From: Pyxicephalus adspersus
Taxonomy: Eukaryota; Chordata; Amphibia; Anura; Pyxicephalidae
Length of the DNA: 64,000 bases
Reading direction: 5' to 3'
Assembly: GCF_032062135.1 (NCBI RefSeq)
Contig: NC_092859.1
Span: forward strand, 71,694,486 to 71,758,485
The notes under the pieces are model-generated. The model saw only the letters and a list, made by a program, of their open reading frames with translations, ran no database searches and was not told where the DNA came from. Shown here piece by piece: positions 1 to 12,357 of this stretch. The position numbers and the translations under genes are program-made. Position 1 is the stretch's first letter, and every line of letters begins with the position of its first letter.

Positions 1-3000
1 CATGTCGCATTATCATTGGTTGGCAATGCCCCATTTCCTAACTGATTCATTATAGGTTTAAAGTTTATATCAAATAAATATTGACCAGTGTTTGTTCATC
101 TTTAGGATATTATGAAAGAGAACATGTCTGAAGGAACTCCCTAGGATCCCAGATCCATTTCAAGCTAATCTCAAATGCTAGCTGAATGCACTAAAAGCCA
201 TGCCCATAGTACAGAAAAAAGATGAGAGGATACTAATCACTGTTCTGTGTTTGCTTCAGTGCCTCGTTGCAAGCTTGGACAGGGGAGGGGGGAATGAAGG
301 ACAGGGGCTCAGAGGCAATGGTTTTAATATTACATTACCATATACATACATAAAATATATACACAATAAAATATAAAATAGCATATGCAAAGATCAAACC
401 ATAATAATCCATTTTATTTGCTTTATATTCCTCAGTAAATAAACATTCAGCTTCTTTTTTTGTTTCCTTATTATTTTTGCCACCTACATTACCAACTAGA
501 ATCACTCTTCACTTAGTGGACTAATGTAACCTGTTAGTTAACATGCTTTTTCAATTGTCCTTTTTTACTATCTGTCTCTCTTGCAACCATGTCTGTTTTT
601 TCTCTGAATACCTTTACCTCTGTTTTACCTTTGTTTGTATTTTACTAAATAAAAACTTGAAGAGCACTTGAAGTACTTGAAGCTTTTGTAAACCAAATTT
701 AAATGTGATGTCAATGAATATGATATGGACAACTTTAAAATGCTCCACTCATCTATGTAAATGTATATGATTTAATTGCATCTCATTGCAACAGGAAAAA
801 CAAAGACTGTTTCACAAAATATTTGCAATTTACTGACCGTTAAACTAGGAATGTAATATGTAGCTATTTCAAAACCTATAGTGCTGTTCTTCTATAATGG
901 GACAACACAAGTCAATGAAGTGCTGCCACAATTGATGGCAGGAGTTGGCATTACTTACTGCACCTTCATGATCTGCACCATGTTCTAAATTAGTCTGAAT
1001 ACACTTTATTCCTTAATCCCGCTGTACTGAAACGTATACTAGTCCTAAATTACAACATAGCTATATATAGCAAAGCCATTATATACAGAATTGCACTCAA
1101 GGACATTTCAAAACCATGCAAGATATAAAAAGTTACGTTAAACAATGACAAATCTATGTAAACAGAAACTAAAGATGTAAGCAAACAGAAAGTACATGCT
1201 TTGTTAAAAACAACACATCACAATTATTTAAGGGCCAAGTATTGCACAAATATTGCATTGCTGTAACTATATGTGGAAAATACATGCTTTTTTTTAAAAC
1301 AAAATATGCCCATATTTATATTTTTCTCTAAATATCCATGCAGACCAAGCTGCTAACAAAAGTATCCTAATTACTTATTTACTCCTGTGGTTGAAATGCA
1401 TTAACATAAAGGAAAATTACATGGAGGCGTATGGAATACATGTAGGAATTATGTAATATATAATGGCTTATGGTATGTAATTTAATTGTTTCTAAAATGC
1501 TTCAATAAGACAACAAAAGGCCAAAGTTTATTTTAGTATTATATTATAAAGTAAAAATTTTTAGTCATTTGTGTGGCTTTGGGGATTTTTCTCGATACTT
1601 CCAATTCAGGAATGATAGAAAAATCTCCTAAATGTGACATCTCAAATCTACTTGATATAGACCAAGAAGATTAAAAACTAAAAGAGGTTCCAATCTTTTC
1701 CTACTCCCTACACACTTTAACCACCTGAGAATTAACCACAAGCATTACCCGAGCTTGGAAAGTGGTTATGATGAGGGTAAACGCTAGTGTGCTCAAGTTT
1801 TAGAATGGCAGGGTAGAGGGAAGATCAGCAAACATATTTGTGCTGATGGGTCTATTTTGTTCTGAACCTGAAAATGTTCTGAACAGCTCCAGTTTACAGT
1901 TTTCTGATTCTGTACTCAATATGAATGCAAGCAGTGCAGGGAATACATCAGGTGTCTCCATACAGTGGTTTTTTCATGTAAAATATACTATTATATAGGC
2001 GCTTTTCAGCCCTTTTTTTTAAGGTAATAATGAAAAAAATAATAACAATAAAAATTACATGTAATAAAATGAAAAAAAAAAATTAAAGGACCCCTGTAAT
2101 TCCATACACCCACATACCCACGCATGCATGTACCTAGGACGTTTAAAGGTAAACAGCAATTCAATAACACACACTGGTAATCTTCACACATGGTGGAGTA
2201 AGAGAAAAAACTCTATGGTCTTTAATTATGGGTAACGCTAAGGTTTGTAAAGCATACCAATGAATAATTGCTGCTGAGGCTTAATAAATTTTCCCTATCT
2301 GTGTATTATTAAAATTATACAAAATAAATGTGAGTGCTATTATGTGTATGTAATATGTAAGAATTTTTTGTTTGTTTTTTTACTGAAAATATAGGTTTAA
2401 AAAAGTGTGCAAATATTGTGTGACATAAAAATGTACAGTTTTGTATTCATCACAATATTATCAAATTACCACATTTTTATTCTACATGGTCTTAGCTTTC
2501 TAAAATACTTTTGGTGTTTTACCTTATTGGCACTACTTTAAAGACCATTTTAATGCTCATTTTAGATGGGTTTTTTTGTGTCAGTGAGGAACAGTAGTTG
2601 TAAGAAAATTAAATATATCCAAGGCTTAGGTATAAACTTTAAAATCTGCCTCTCTTTGTAAAAACTTCCAAATTATATTACTTTCCAGCACAAGTCCATA
2701 AAATCTTTCCCCTTATGTAAAGTGATATCCTAAATCTTGCCATAAAACACTGAAAGCCTCCCTTCTTTTCTCCACTGGCTAATTAACATCCTCTCCACAA
2801 ACTAATCTGCATGAACAAAAAAATCTTTTTTACAGGTATACGATAGAGTGGGGGAAATATTGAAACCTATGATGGCTTAAACATGTATTGCAATATATGA
2901 AAAACAAAAATTCCTGTTTTAAGTTTGCAAGAAACATGTATGGGTCTTTATCAGAGTGCTGAGGGCTCGTTCATAATTTTGAGTGTATACATCTAAGGAC

Positions 3001-3394
3001 CCAGGACATTCTCCTATAATATTTGTGTGTGTGTATATATATATTTATAATTTCGCAGCACCTCCATTTGCCAGACAAAATTGCGTCTTCATTATCATAA
3101 AGTAACCCGTTCCAATGCTTCGCACTCACCGTTACCTTTAACATTTGTGTCTAATGATTGTCCATTTCGTACACTGTAAGCTCTTGTGGGTGGGGTCTTT
3201 GAACTTTATTGAACTTTTTATTTTATTTACCCCACTCTTGAGCTTCCACAGGGCTTGCCCAAGGCAGCATGGTATCAGAAGCTCTTCTCGGGGATCCTAG
3301 GAAAGTTGAGAATCGCAAATCCAGAGAGAACATGCTTCTGTACAGAATAACATTCTGAACTTATCCTGATCTTTCCAAATATCCCTCTGTAAAG
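1..3394. other. AT-rich non-coding sequence
   Basis: No supportable gene. Short open frames here are chance frames in AT-rich DNA with no splice context. An AATAAA-type signal near 650, preceded by a T-rich stretch, resembles a + strand 3' end, but no coding exon can be tied to it. A short TG/TA microsatellite lies near 3025-3045. Around 3230-3350 the base composition is less AT-rich and one frame is open for about 30 codons, without a convincing donor. Confidence 0.5.
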
Positions 3395-3430
3395 CCCAGT
3401 GACAGGAAGAGTTCATTACCTGAAAGTAAG
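3395..3430 (+). CDS. candidate 36-nt microexon
   Basis: A 36-nt segment lies between a pyrimidine-rich tract ending in AAAG and a near-perfect donor (AAG|GTAAGTGA). It is an exact multiple of three and reads PSDRKSSLPESK with no stop, a polar Ser/Lys-rich peptide typical of alternatively spliced surface insertions. Seen: splice consensus and open frame. Inferred: that it is an exon at all. No flanking exon was identified, so it may be a chance pairing of splice-like motifs. Confidence 0.25.
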
Positions 3431-5026
3431 GTAAGTGATTTTCTTACAAAGCATAAGAATACTGTAATGCAGTTTTTTGTGCTCAGTGGTTGGGGCAGCC
3501 ACATAAGTGGACCATTTTAGTGCAAGGTCTTTTTTAAGTGGTGCTTTCTTAAGTTGAATCTACATTTCCCAACATTGTTGATTTAAATTGTTTTTGAATT
3601 ACAAATACCTTCAATTAAAAATTATGCATGGCTGGGCTGGATTGGGATAATCATGATCACATGGAAACCCACCAAATGCAACCTTGCCTTGAGCCTTTAA
3701 GTTGAATGATGTGTAAAAACATGATGAGATAGTTGAAGCCAGAAAAGTTTCACCTAATTCACTAAGCTTATAGTAAATCAACATTTTTGGTTCCCAAAAG
3801 TTTTTCAGTGGCGTACTACATCTAATTAGTATTCAGCATGCACAAATAAAATAGTCCAACCCACTTTTTTGCCAGAATCCAGTTTAACCATTGGTTTCTT
3901 GTTACCAGAAGCATATATAATCCCATACAAACTGCTTCCCCACATACTCTGAAATATGCATTGTTAAGAAAGTATATTTTCCCAAAACTCTCCAAAAAAT
4001 GTTTTGTATATAAATATTGAGCTATGCAAAGCGGAGCAGTTTTCTACACACAAACTACAAGAATTAAAAAAATATTGTAAATACATCTTCTGCTGTTAGT
4101 GCCATGCATTTCTCTACTATCCTGTATATTTTCTTTTCACATGTATCATGAAAATCATTTGGTAAAATAACCAGAATTGTACATCACATGAATAGTAGTT
4201 GTGACCTCTTCATGGGCTGATACCAGGGAATTTCAATGCATAAATTATATGAATACACCAAGGAGCCCATGGCTTACAAATGCCCTCATCTACACTTTTG
4301 CAATCAGATCTTGCAGTCATTAGGTCATGTATATGCAGCATACATTTAGCTATTCAATCAGGAAAAAAATACAATTTTAATTGTGTAGGCAAAGATTGTT
4401 TCCAGGAACATAGAAAACTGTTTCAAGAACATTTTTTTTTTAATTTTTTTAAGCATTTAGGACCTGGATTTCAAGCAGTGGGAATGAATAGGATATTGTG
4501 GAATAAAACATAGAATAATAAATAATAATTTTACAAAAAGAAAGCCCATAAAGACACAAAAGTAAATACATTAGTAAAAAAAAAAATACAAACAAAAATG
4601 AATTACTTACTTCGTATTTAAACTTTTAATGCAATTTATAGACAATGTTAATTTAATATGAACCTATGATAAATGTAATTATTTAATCGTCCGTTATTAT
4701 CCTTTAACCTAGAATGCTGAATAAATAATAATACATATTTGCATAGTCTTACACAATTAAATAGATTTTCTCCACTTATCACACTGGAGCAAAGTTTTAC
4801 TGAGGTCAGACTGCCTTGTTGAAATCCATTGGTATTTTTAGAAAGACTGAGATAGTGGATGCTTAGCATTTTCTCTTTTTAAAAAGAAATCTGTCTTCAA
4901 ACTGGACAACTGAAATGGAATTTATTATTAAAATTAGCTCCATCCATATTGCCTCCTGAGATCTCCTTTTGCTCACTGCAGCCTTCCAACACTTGTAATA
5001 GTCAATATAAAGGCCTCTGTTAGGAG

Positions 5027-5030
<4 letters not shown>
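3431..5030. other. AT-rich non-coding sequence
   Basis: No gene or recognised repeat. Several T and A homopolymer runs occur, as near 4430-4450 and 4578-4590. Open frames of 73-77 codons here are low-complexity and lack splice signals. Confidence 0.5.

Positions 5031-5058
<28 letters not shown>
5031..5058. repeat. (AT)14 microsatellite
   Basis: Uninterrupted AT dinucleotide run of 28 bases. Confidence 0.95.
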
Positions 5059-5060
<2 letters not shown>

Positions 5061-5453
5061 ATTTTGTTTGCTATACAATGGAGAATTCCTTTAAAGATTG
5101 ACCACCTTTTAACTAAGCCCCAGTTCACATTCTTTGGTCATATAGCCCAATGAATTCACTTCCAACTTCATTCAATAGTTAGGCCAGAATAAAATGCATT
5201 TGTTATGTGATATCTGAATGCAAATAAATACAATTTTTCCTCTATGGAGAACTTCAGGAAAAACTTTCAAACAGTATTGAAATTTACCTCTCAGTACCTA
5301 GACCTCATAACATTTTTGGAAATGTAAATGATGATGACATGTTATTTAACTGCCAACTATAATATCATGATTATTGATTATTCTTACATCTATGTTCTGA
5401 TTAGTTTCCAATGTATGAATCTGTGTTTTATTTTATTGATGGATGTTCTTTAA

Positions 5454-5918
5454 TAGTGTTGGTCGAACAGACGAGTGTTCAATTCGGCAGCTATTCAGTG
5501 AAATAGACCGATATTTTTCGAGTGATCCAACACCAAATTCTAACACTATTAATGGGGGGGATTCATTTTTTTTTCGGGACTATGTAGAGAATCTCCATCT
5601 AAGAACACATATGGAACAGCAGTTCATCTGCAGTCACAGCGTGCCTCCTCCAATCAGCTGTGACTGCAAAGTTCCCACAGTCACCGGGCTGTACTTATCA
5701 GCCTGGTGACCGTGGGAACTGAACTCAGCTGAACTCTCAATGGAGAAACTCTATTGAGAGTTCATCTGGAGTTCGCCTTTTTGTTTGTAAACATATTTTC
5801 AAACACGAATTCGCAAAGTCGAATTCCATGCTTTTCGGGTTGGGTCTGCCCAAATTCGAACCGCCATTTTCGGGTCGAATATAGGGACAACCAGAAATTT
5901 AAACACATTTTAACACTA
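5454..5918. mobile_element. hAT-type MITE, copy 1 (465 bp)
   Basis: The element starts TAGTGTTGGTCGAA and ends AACACTA, and is flanked by an exact 8-bp direct repeat TTCTTTAA (5446-5453 and 5919-5926). An 8-bp target duplication is the hallmark of hAT-superfamily transposition. The outer parts match the copy at 62.08 kb: the start, a 'caccaaattc-aacactatt' segment, 'ttttcgggactatg', and the CGAATT..TTTTCGGGT..CGAATATA terminal part. The interior consists of successive hairpins, for example GCAGTCACAGC/GCTGTGACTGC near 5630-5668 and a longer one at about 5673-5718. There is no transposase, so it is non-autonomous. Short open frames inside it are not genes. Confidence 0.85.
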
Positions 5919-6068
5919 TTCTTTAATGTTTCTTTTAAACTTCCATAAGGTATGTTCAAAAAGCTCCTCATAAAAGTTTGTGACATGAGAAATACAGGAG
6001 CCAACAGAGGAGTTAGGAACTCAAGTAGGTGTTAATTGTTTCCAATGAATGGAAAATGGGTCCCTTAT

Positions 6069-6790
6069 GTCACGCCCGAAGAGACAGGACCGATAGGGGG
6101 CGTATGTAGGTGGTGCGAGCCCTGAGAAGGGCCAAGGGGCAGAATCTAAGCTGTAACCAGGTTTTCTAATGGTGAGGATGTTGTGCTGCTGGTTACAGCC
6201 AGGTTGCGGTCCTTGGGCACACCAAGGTGGGCTAGCACAATACCAAATCACCGGGTGGGAGGATAGTCAAGGAAAGCTGCTCTCGAGACAGGCAGCAAGC
6301 AAGAGAGGTCAGGTCACATGCCAGGGGTCAATAGCCAGGGATCCAGGAGACAGACAGCAATGACACAGGGGCCACTGTGGGCACAGGGAACACAGGAGAC
6401 ACTGGAAACAGTAGGAGGCACAGGAGAAGCAGGGATATCCACAGGCAGACATGAACAGCACAGGCAGGTTGGCTTGCAACCAACAGACTGGACAACGAGG
6501 GAATAACACAGGAGCTGGACACAGGAAACATTGGAATAAGCAGCAGGTGTACAGAAACTAGTTAACAGAACTAGGGAGCTTGGCATTAGTAATTTGTTGC
6601 ACGAAAACAAAATGGAGTCTGTGAGCTAGCTAAATAGCCAGTGCTAGTTAAGAGGCTATTTTCTGATTTGCCAGCGGCATGGAAGGAGGTAATAATGCTT
6701 GGAAACAGAGGCATGTTCACCATCAGAACTGTCCGCATGCGCAGGGGAGAGATGCCTGTGCTTCAATGAGGAACAGGTAAGTGTAACACC
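6069..6790. repeat. GC-richer dispersed repeat with CACAGG-rich core
   Basis: A block starting near TGTCACGCCCGAAGAGACAG stands out from the flanks by higher GC. Its core (about 6330-6480) is a degenerate run of CACAGG/CAGGAG-like short units. Open frames on both strands here reflect low stop density in this composition and overlap each other, so they are not called as genes. A related CACAGG-containing block occurs at 27.23-27.60 kb. This is probably a DNA-transposon derivative. No terminal repeats were found and the class is not assigned. Confidence 0.5.
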
Positions 6791-7655
6791 TGAAACACAC
6801 TAAGGGTCTTTTTCTGTTCTGGTTTGCAGTAGGACATTTGAAGCTATTCCACTATGGTTCTGCAAAAAAATTTAATATGCCACTCCAGTTTCACGTTATC
6901 AGATGCAAATGGTACAGATGCACAATTGGAGAAACTAATAAGCCTTAAACTTACACATGTAAAACATACACTTTACCATGTGTTACTGAAACACACACAT
7001 CGTAATGTGCTGCCTGGGTGCATTATGGTGCCATTATATATTAAGAGTCCCTGTAACACAGGGTATTATTTTGTACATGACAATGCATTTGCATAGTGCA
7101 TGAGCAGACAACCTAGTCATGTGTGTTGTTTTAAATATTTGCTGGGATAGCAATTATTTGTTGCAGCATCAATACAAACTGACACATGGATTCAGTGGTT
7201 CCCACAGTCCCTGCAATGTTGTGCTGTGCTGGCCCCACCAGCTGTGAGACTTCCATGGTTTAACATTGAGCCCAAGACCTTCATCCATCAGATCCTAGGC
7301 TGCTATTTTACTACAGTATAGATCCTGCTTAAAAGGAATGCTCTGCGGAGCAAAATTACTACAAGATTTATAGTGTTTTTTTCCCATTTGTAAGGTAGAA
7401 TTTAACTTTAAAAAATGTGAGTTTTCTCTGACATTAATACACACTGTTGTAAATATTTCCCACAGTGTCCATCTTTTTGTGTTCTGTTCCTGCAATGCAC
7501 GATAATAAACAATATTATGTTTTGTGCTGCGGTGAATGGCACTCCAGAATACATATACATTAGCTGTTAATGTACCTGTGTTAATGTACAGACTACAAAA
7601 AGTTTACAGATATCTGGTTTAGAACTGAGATATTTTAAAACAAAAAAGAAAACCT
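6791..7655. other. non-coding sequence
   Basis: No gene supported. The stretch around 6950-7030 has alternating CACA and GTGCTGCC motifs seen in other frog repeats, but boundaries are not definable. Confidence 0.4.
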
Positions 7656-7659
7656 CAGA

Positions 7660-8475
7660 TTACATGGGGATATAGGAAGGAAAGTGTTCTGGGAATCAAA
7701 AGGTATACAGGGAGGAAAATGCTTTAGTACTTTTCGGGGTATAGGGAGGTAAATGACCTGGGATATAGAGGGATAGAGTAAAGTAATTCTTTGGGACTTA
7801 GAGGCATACAGGAAGGAAGAGTCTCTGGAATTTAGGGAGATAGAGGGGAAAAGATTCTGGAAATCAAAGGAGATTTCAGGGATATATTTAGAAAAGAGTT
7901 CAGGGACTCGAGCATATGGAGATTAATATTTTCCACAACTTATGTATAGGGTGGAAAGGAGTATGGGAATCAATATGGATATAAGAATCATATAGGGACT
8001 CATGGAGATATTGGGAGGAAATGCTCTGAGATTCAGAACAATTAAGAGAGGAAGATTCCCTTGGACTATAGATAAAAGGAGGAAAAGTCTATTGGAATCA
8101 AATAGGATACTGGGAGGTTTAGGGGGATATAGGCAGGAAAATGCAGAGGGACTCGGAGGGATATAGGGAGAAATAATCTCTCGGAGATACTGGGAGAAAG
8201 AGTTTCTGGGACACATGGTATTCAGAGAAATATAGGGAAGAAAAGACTCCAGGAATCAAAGCAGATATTTGAAAGTTCTGGAAACTAAAGAGAAAAGGGG
8301 TTTAGGAATCAGAGAGAGTGTAGACATGAGAATGGTCTGCAATTTGGGAGAATATAGCGAGGGAGTTAAAAGACTTTTGGTCTTGGAGGAAGTTATATAG
8401 AGAACAACACTCCAGGGATCAAAGGAGGTATAGAAAAAAAGGTTTTGAGACTTAATAGGTAAAACAAACTTCCCA
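7660..8475. repeat. degenerate purine-rich minisatellite, ~34-bp unit
   Basis: About 0.8 kb on this strand is a tandem series of diverged units. A typical unit reads 'atagggaggaaaa' then 'tgctctgggaatcaaa' then 'ggg'. I count more than 20 recognisable units, with spacing drifting between roughly 30 and 45 bases. Strong purine bias removes stops on the other strand and creates open frames at 7923-8216 and 8256-8489 (-), which are artefacts of the repeat. Confidence 0.7.
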
Positions 8476-8499
8476 GGAGCATGCAACATCCTTTCACCA

Positions 8500-8900
8500 T
8501 CAAACTGCTGTTCACAATGCTAATTTCATCATATGCAGAATTTTCTTTATTCACAGGTGCTATTTAAATTGTGTTGTTGGTGCAATGCCAGTTCCCTTTA
8601 AACAATAAGCCACATATAGAATGCTATTGTATTATTTATGAGACTGCATGTATTTTTAGATGATGGGATGTAATAAAGCCGCCTGTCTTGTTCTGTTCTA
8701 GCCATGCATCTAATGATTAACTAGTAAAGGGGCTCTGTGAAACATTCAGTGCTGCACATGAGAATGACCTCTGCATAGCTTACAATAACCCCTTTTCCTT
8801 GACATTTGGGCTGAGAGGAGGCATCATTAGTTTGGAAGCAGGGAGGTGATTTGAGAAGTGATGTGCTGGCTGTGGAGTGCAATGTTGCGCTGGAGAGGTC
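8500..8900. other. non-repetitive sequence upstream of the candidate promoter
   Basis: Unique-looking sequence with an ATTA-rich segment (8710-8722) resembling homeodomain binding sites. It lies directly upstream of the CCAAT/TATA arrangement and could hold regulatory sites. Nothing further can be shown from sequence alone. Confidence 0.3.
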
Positions 8901-8920
8901 CTGTCCCTGCGCTGCACCAT

Positions 8921-8956
8921 CCCATTGGCTCGCTCTCTCAATGAATGTGTATACAA
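8921..8956 (+). promoter_or_regulatory. candidate CCAAT + TATA-like core promoter
   Basis: An inverted CCAAT box (CCCATTGGCT, 8921-8930) is followed about 25 bp later by a TATA-like TATACAA (8950-8956) in a locally GC-richer stretch. The following about 300 bases form a UTR-like exon ending in a good splice donor. The spacing predicts transcription starting near 8980. This is inference from motif arrangement only. Confidence 0.35.
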
Positions 8957-8979
8957 GGCAGAGCTGAGCAGTGCAAGAC

Positions 8980-9262
8980 AAGCAGTGTGTTCACAAAGTG
9001 CTCCACACAACATGCCGTCTGCACTTCTAGGTACATCCACTGCAAACTTGCTACACATGGACACAATCCTACAGGAATGAGGCTTTTATATGGAATAACT
9101 GAGACTGCACAGGGAAGGAGCAGCATTATTCTCTGGACTCAAAGGGCAGCATCCCATCACTTGTATTTCTTCTCCTAGATGCAGCTAAGGATGAGGACTG
9201 TGATCAGCAAGTGGTAATCCTAACATGCATTTAGGACTTCCCTCTGCGCACTCACTGCAATG
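8980..9262 (+). other. candidate first exon, 5' UTR ending at ATG|GTAAGA
   Basis: From the predicted start near 8980 the sequence is less AT-rich than its surroundings, contains several short upstream ATG frames, and ends CTGCAATG|GTAAGAAAT at 9262/9263, a strong splice donor directly after an ATG. An exon ending exactly on ATG is known in some vertebrate genes such as the LRRTM family, but no matching long second exon lies downstream, so no name is given. The ATG may be coincidental and the exon wholly non-coding. The overlapping open frames on both strands at 8.7-9.2 kb are not convincing as proteins. Confidence 0.35.
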
Positions 9263-11443
9263 GTAAGAAATATTCCTTGTTTTCTGCATTGCCTATAGAA
9301 TTTTATGTGTCTGCATTATAGTGTTTACATTGACTTTGCTGCAAAATCTACTTCTGTGTTATACAACTATTGCAATGTCCTTTTACAATTCAGCCAAGTC
9401 ACCAAAATGTTATATACAGCAATAGGGTGCTGGTATGTGGATAGTGGAGCACAAAGAAACAATAGGCATTGCTTAAAGCAGACAGTGCAGTTGAGAATGT
9501 AATAATATACAGGTAGGATATGTGTAATGGAAAAGGTTATTCTGGGCAACACTATACTTTTTATAACTCAGCTACTACATAGCAAGACCTACTCTCAGCA
9601 AAAAGGTGCGAGGGATGGGAATACCCCAACCTTTACTGTTAACTGGTGCTGTATACAGGACAACTTTATTAATGAGTGTATGCTGATTTTAATAATACAG
9701 TTTGTGTTTTACTGAGTGGACCCTATGTTAGTGCTTACCACAAAAAAAAACAGTTTAAGAATATCCATATCTCTGCATGAGATGGGAACTAGCTAAGTGT
9801 CAGTAGGAATCATGAGGAAATTGGTCTTTCTAGGTCTTTAGCAAAAATGTATGATATATATATATATATATATATATGCCAAGTTTTAAATAGTCATGTC
9901 TATGTAACAGCGGAAAACCAGTAATCTATTTAGTTTATATAAGTACTGCACTGTTTCAGTGTCAGACAGGGTGGAAGTTCCAGTTTAACATGTTTGCTTC
10001 TCAAGGTTAAGCAATTATTACTGTAGACTCCTTAAAAAATCCTTCTGTTCTACAATGTGCAGGCACTCCTAGCAACTATTCAGAATTCATTTGGTCTTAG
10101 TCCCAACAAGTGATGATTCTGGTTTTATTGCTTTTAGTTGCTAGATTTTATACATAATTTTTAATAGATCTTTGATATTGTTTGAAGAGCACCTGTTAGA
10201 GAAAATAGAGAAACAAAAATAGAAATGTAGGAGCCACCATAAAACCTGACCTAGCCTGAAAGTTCCATCTGTAGGGTTGTCAGTTTATCCTTGCTTTGCT
10301 ACCTTGTCAGCTACCAACCTTAAACCAACATTGCAAATCATGTGCACCCAACATTTCCAAAGTCTCATTTGATTAACAAACCAGGAATTTGAACTGCATA
10401 CAACTAACTGGATTTAAAAAAATCGTCTTTCTTTTGGAAGAACAATTCCTTTTCTGCAACCAATCCCTATTGTTCCTCGTTCCTCCTCTGTTTCCCTTTT
10501 AGACAGACATTTATAAATAAAGGTATTATGTGACTGCTTACATTGTTTCAGTATTTCAGTAAATGTTCCATTAAGCTTTCAAAGTATGGAAATTGTTATT
10601 TTAAAATGTTAATATGAAGAAAACGTTAACTTAATAACTACTTTGGGGGTTTAATTGATCATTGCATGGTCAAGGAAGTATCTCTTGCCTAAATATTTTG
10701 CAGTAAAAGCTTTCCTTCTGTGCTATATTAGAAGGTAAATTAAGATGATGTACTAATCTTACTCTCTCGTAGCTGGAAACTAAAAGAGAGACACAATGTT
10801 TCTGGCAATGTATTGGTCTTTTTTACTTCTGGAAGACTGGGAATACAATTTTGCCTTGTGTAAACAGATGTCCACTACATTTACTAAAGGCTGGTCAAGC
10901 ACAATTTGATTGCATTTGGATTTAATGAGTGTTTACAGTGTTGCTGTTGTTTGATAAAACCATATCAGATACCCAGTCTGCCAATATAGGTCAATCCAAA
11001 TATTATTATTCCAGTTGTCTGTATATCCTGTAAACTCAAACCACCTACTTGTTCTTCTATTTTCCGTGGACACCAGTGAGGGTGCCTTACCCTAGATTTA
11101 CCAAATCTACACAGTTAACATAGCTAGTATAAGAGAAACCAGACATTCCATGATGAATTTTCTATTTATTTCATATTATGGAGAATTCAACAATAGGGAT
11201 GGGAGCATGCAAAGGTGAATGGGAACACCCAGGAATTCTAAGGATGGGAAGAAAAAATGCACACTTTGGTATAACAGATGCCAAGATGCCACAGAAATAT
11301 ATTTTTTGAGGAATAGCCTTTTATTTTGAGTTCTAATTTGTATGCAGACTTACATAGTGACTGTAGCTTATGTACCAACTATAGTATGTGTAATTTATGG
11401 TCAGTTATTCTACATCATATCAATAAAATGCTTTTTTCTTATT
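9263..11443. other. intron-like non-coding sequence
   Basis: No coding exon found. It contains a (TA)n microsatellite at 9853-9877, and otherwise AT-rich anonymous sequence. Confidence 0.45.
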
Positions 11444-11723
11444 CAGACTTTCTCAACCTTTTCAATATATGGGAACCCTTGAAATACCTGTCAGGGAATT
11501 CCTGACAATGATATCAATATGCACAATTCACAGAACATTGGTGTGTTGGTCATGGGAAGAATGCTATTTACATTGCTGGCCAGTGGAAAAATGCAATTCT
11601 CACAATGTCCATTTGTGTCGGTGGTAATTGACCTTAAAAGTAAAAAATGCTTTTTCTCAAGGAACCCCTAGCAACCTCTGGAGGTACCTTTGGGTTCCAT
11701 GAAACCCAAGTTGGGAAACACTG
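11444..11723. mobile_element. hAT-like MITE with CAG...CTG termini
   Basis: The element begins CAGACTTTCTCAACC and ends GTTGGGAAACACTG; the reverse complement of the end, CAGTGTTTCCCAAC, matches the start imperfectly. The subterminal 'gggaaccc' and 'gggttcca' are also inverted. Such CAGTG-TTCTCAACC ends are typical of hAT/Charlie-like elements. The 8-bp flanks agree at only about half of positions, so any target duplication has decayed. No coding capacity. Confidence 0.6.
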
Positions 11724-12357
11724 ATCTACATGAACAATCAACAATAAAATAAGCAATACAAGTGTTTGTTATGTATCCAGAGTGTGTTTTCACCGGTGTC
11801 CCAATTATATGTCATTTTGTAGCTTTTTACCTAGTAGGAAAATATTTATTATGCATAAATGTCACTATGAACTGGTGAAACTGTATGTGAATTTTACAAG
11901 ACACTGCAAAGCAAAATGTTCTTTTTCTGCAAGGTTTAGTGTGTCACTAAAAAGTGTTGTTGAGCTAAAGTACACCTGTCGTTTAACATGCATAAATACA
12001 GGTACTTAAAGCTTCTTGCACCTTCTCGTGTCATTCAAGAGCAGCCTGGTGGAAATCAGGGTTTTTTCAATGTCATTCATTTCTGGTAGTATGAAGGGCC
12101 ATCCTGTCCACAATACCAACAGCTACTAAAGAAATTCTCAATACTGATGGGACAATAGGGCAGTATATGGGGGAATTGGCCAGCCATCAGAATTACCAGG
12201 AGGTATTAAAAGTTGTACATTTTCTAGGTATCTGCACTTTATGAGTGTAGCCACTACAGCTTAATAAATTAAAAAAAAGGTATTTTATAAGACATTTTCA
12301 CTTTGTTGTTTATTTACACTGATCTTTAAAAAAGTGTGTATCTGAAGATAAATGCAA
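11724..12357. other. non-coding sequence
   Basis: Nothing supportable. An open frame at 11782-12009 (+) has no splice signals and a cysteine/phenylalanine-rich composition without a recognisable fold. Confidence 0.4.

Noticed and set aside
954..995. 36-nt in-frame segment on the minus strand before a GTAAGTAAT donor
   Set aside because: The upstream side is purine-rich, not a credible acceptor tract.
6169..6610. Cluster of overlapping open frames on both strands
   Set aside because: They overlap one another in several frames inside a GC-richer CACAGG repeat and give no recognisable protein.
7923..8489. Two minus-strand open frames of 97 and 77 codons
   Set aside because: Both lie wholly within the purine-rich minisatellite; low stop density is explained by the repeat.
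8980..9262. Assignment of the ATG|GT exon to an LRRTM-type gene
   Set aside because: The large leucine-rich second exon expected for that family is absent from the window.
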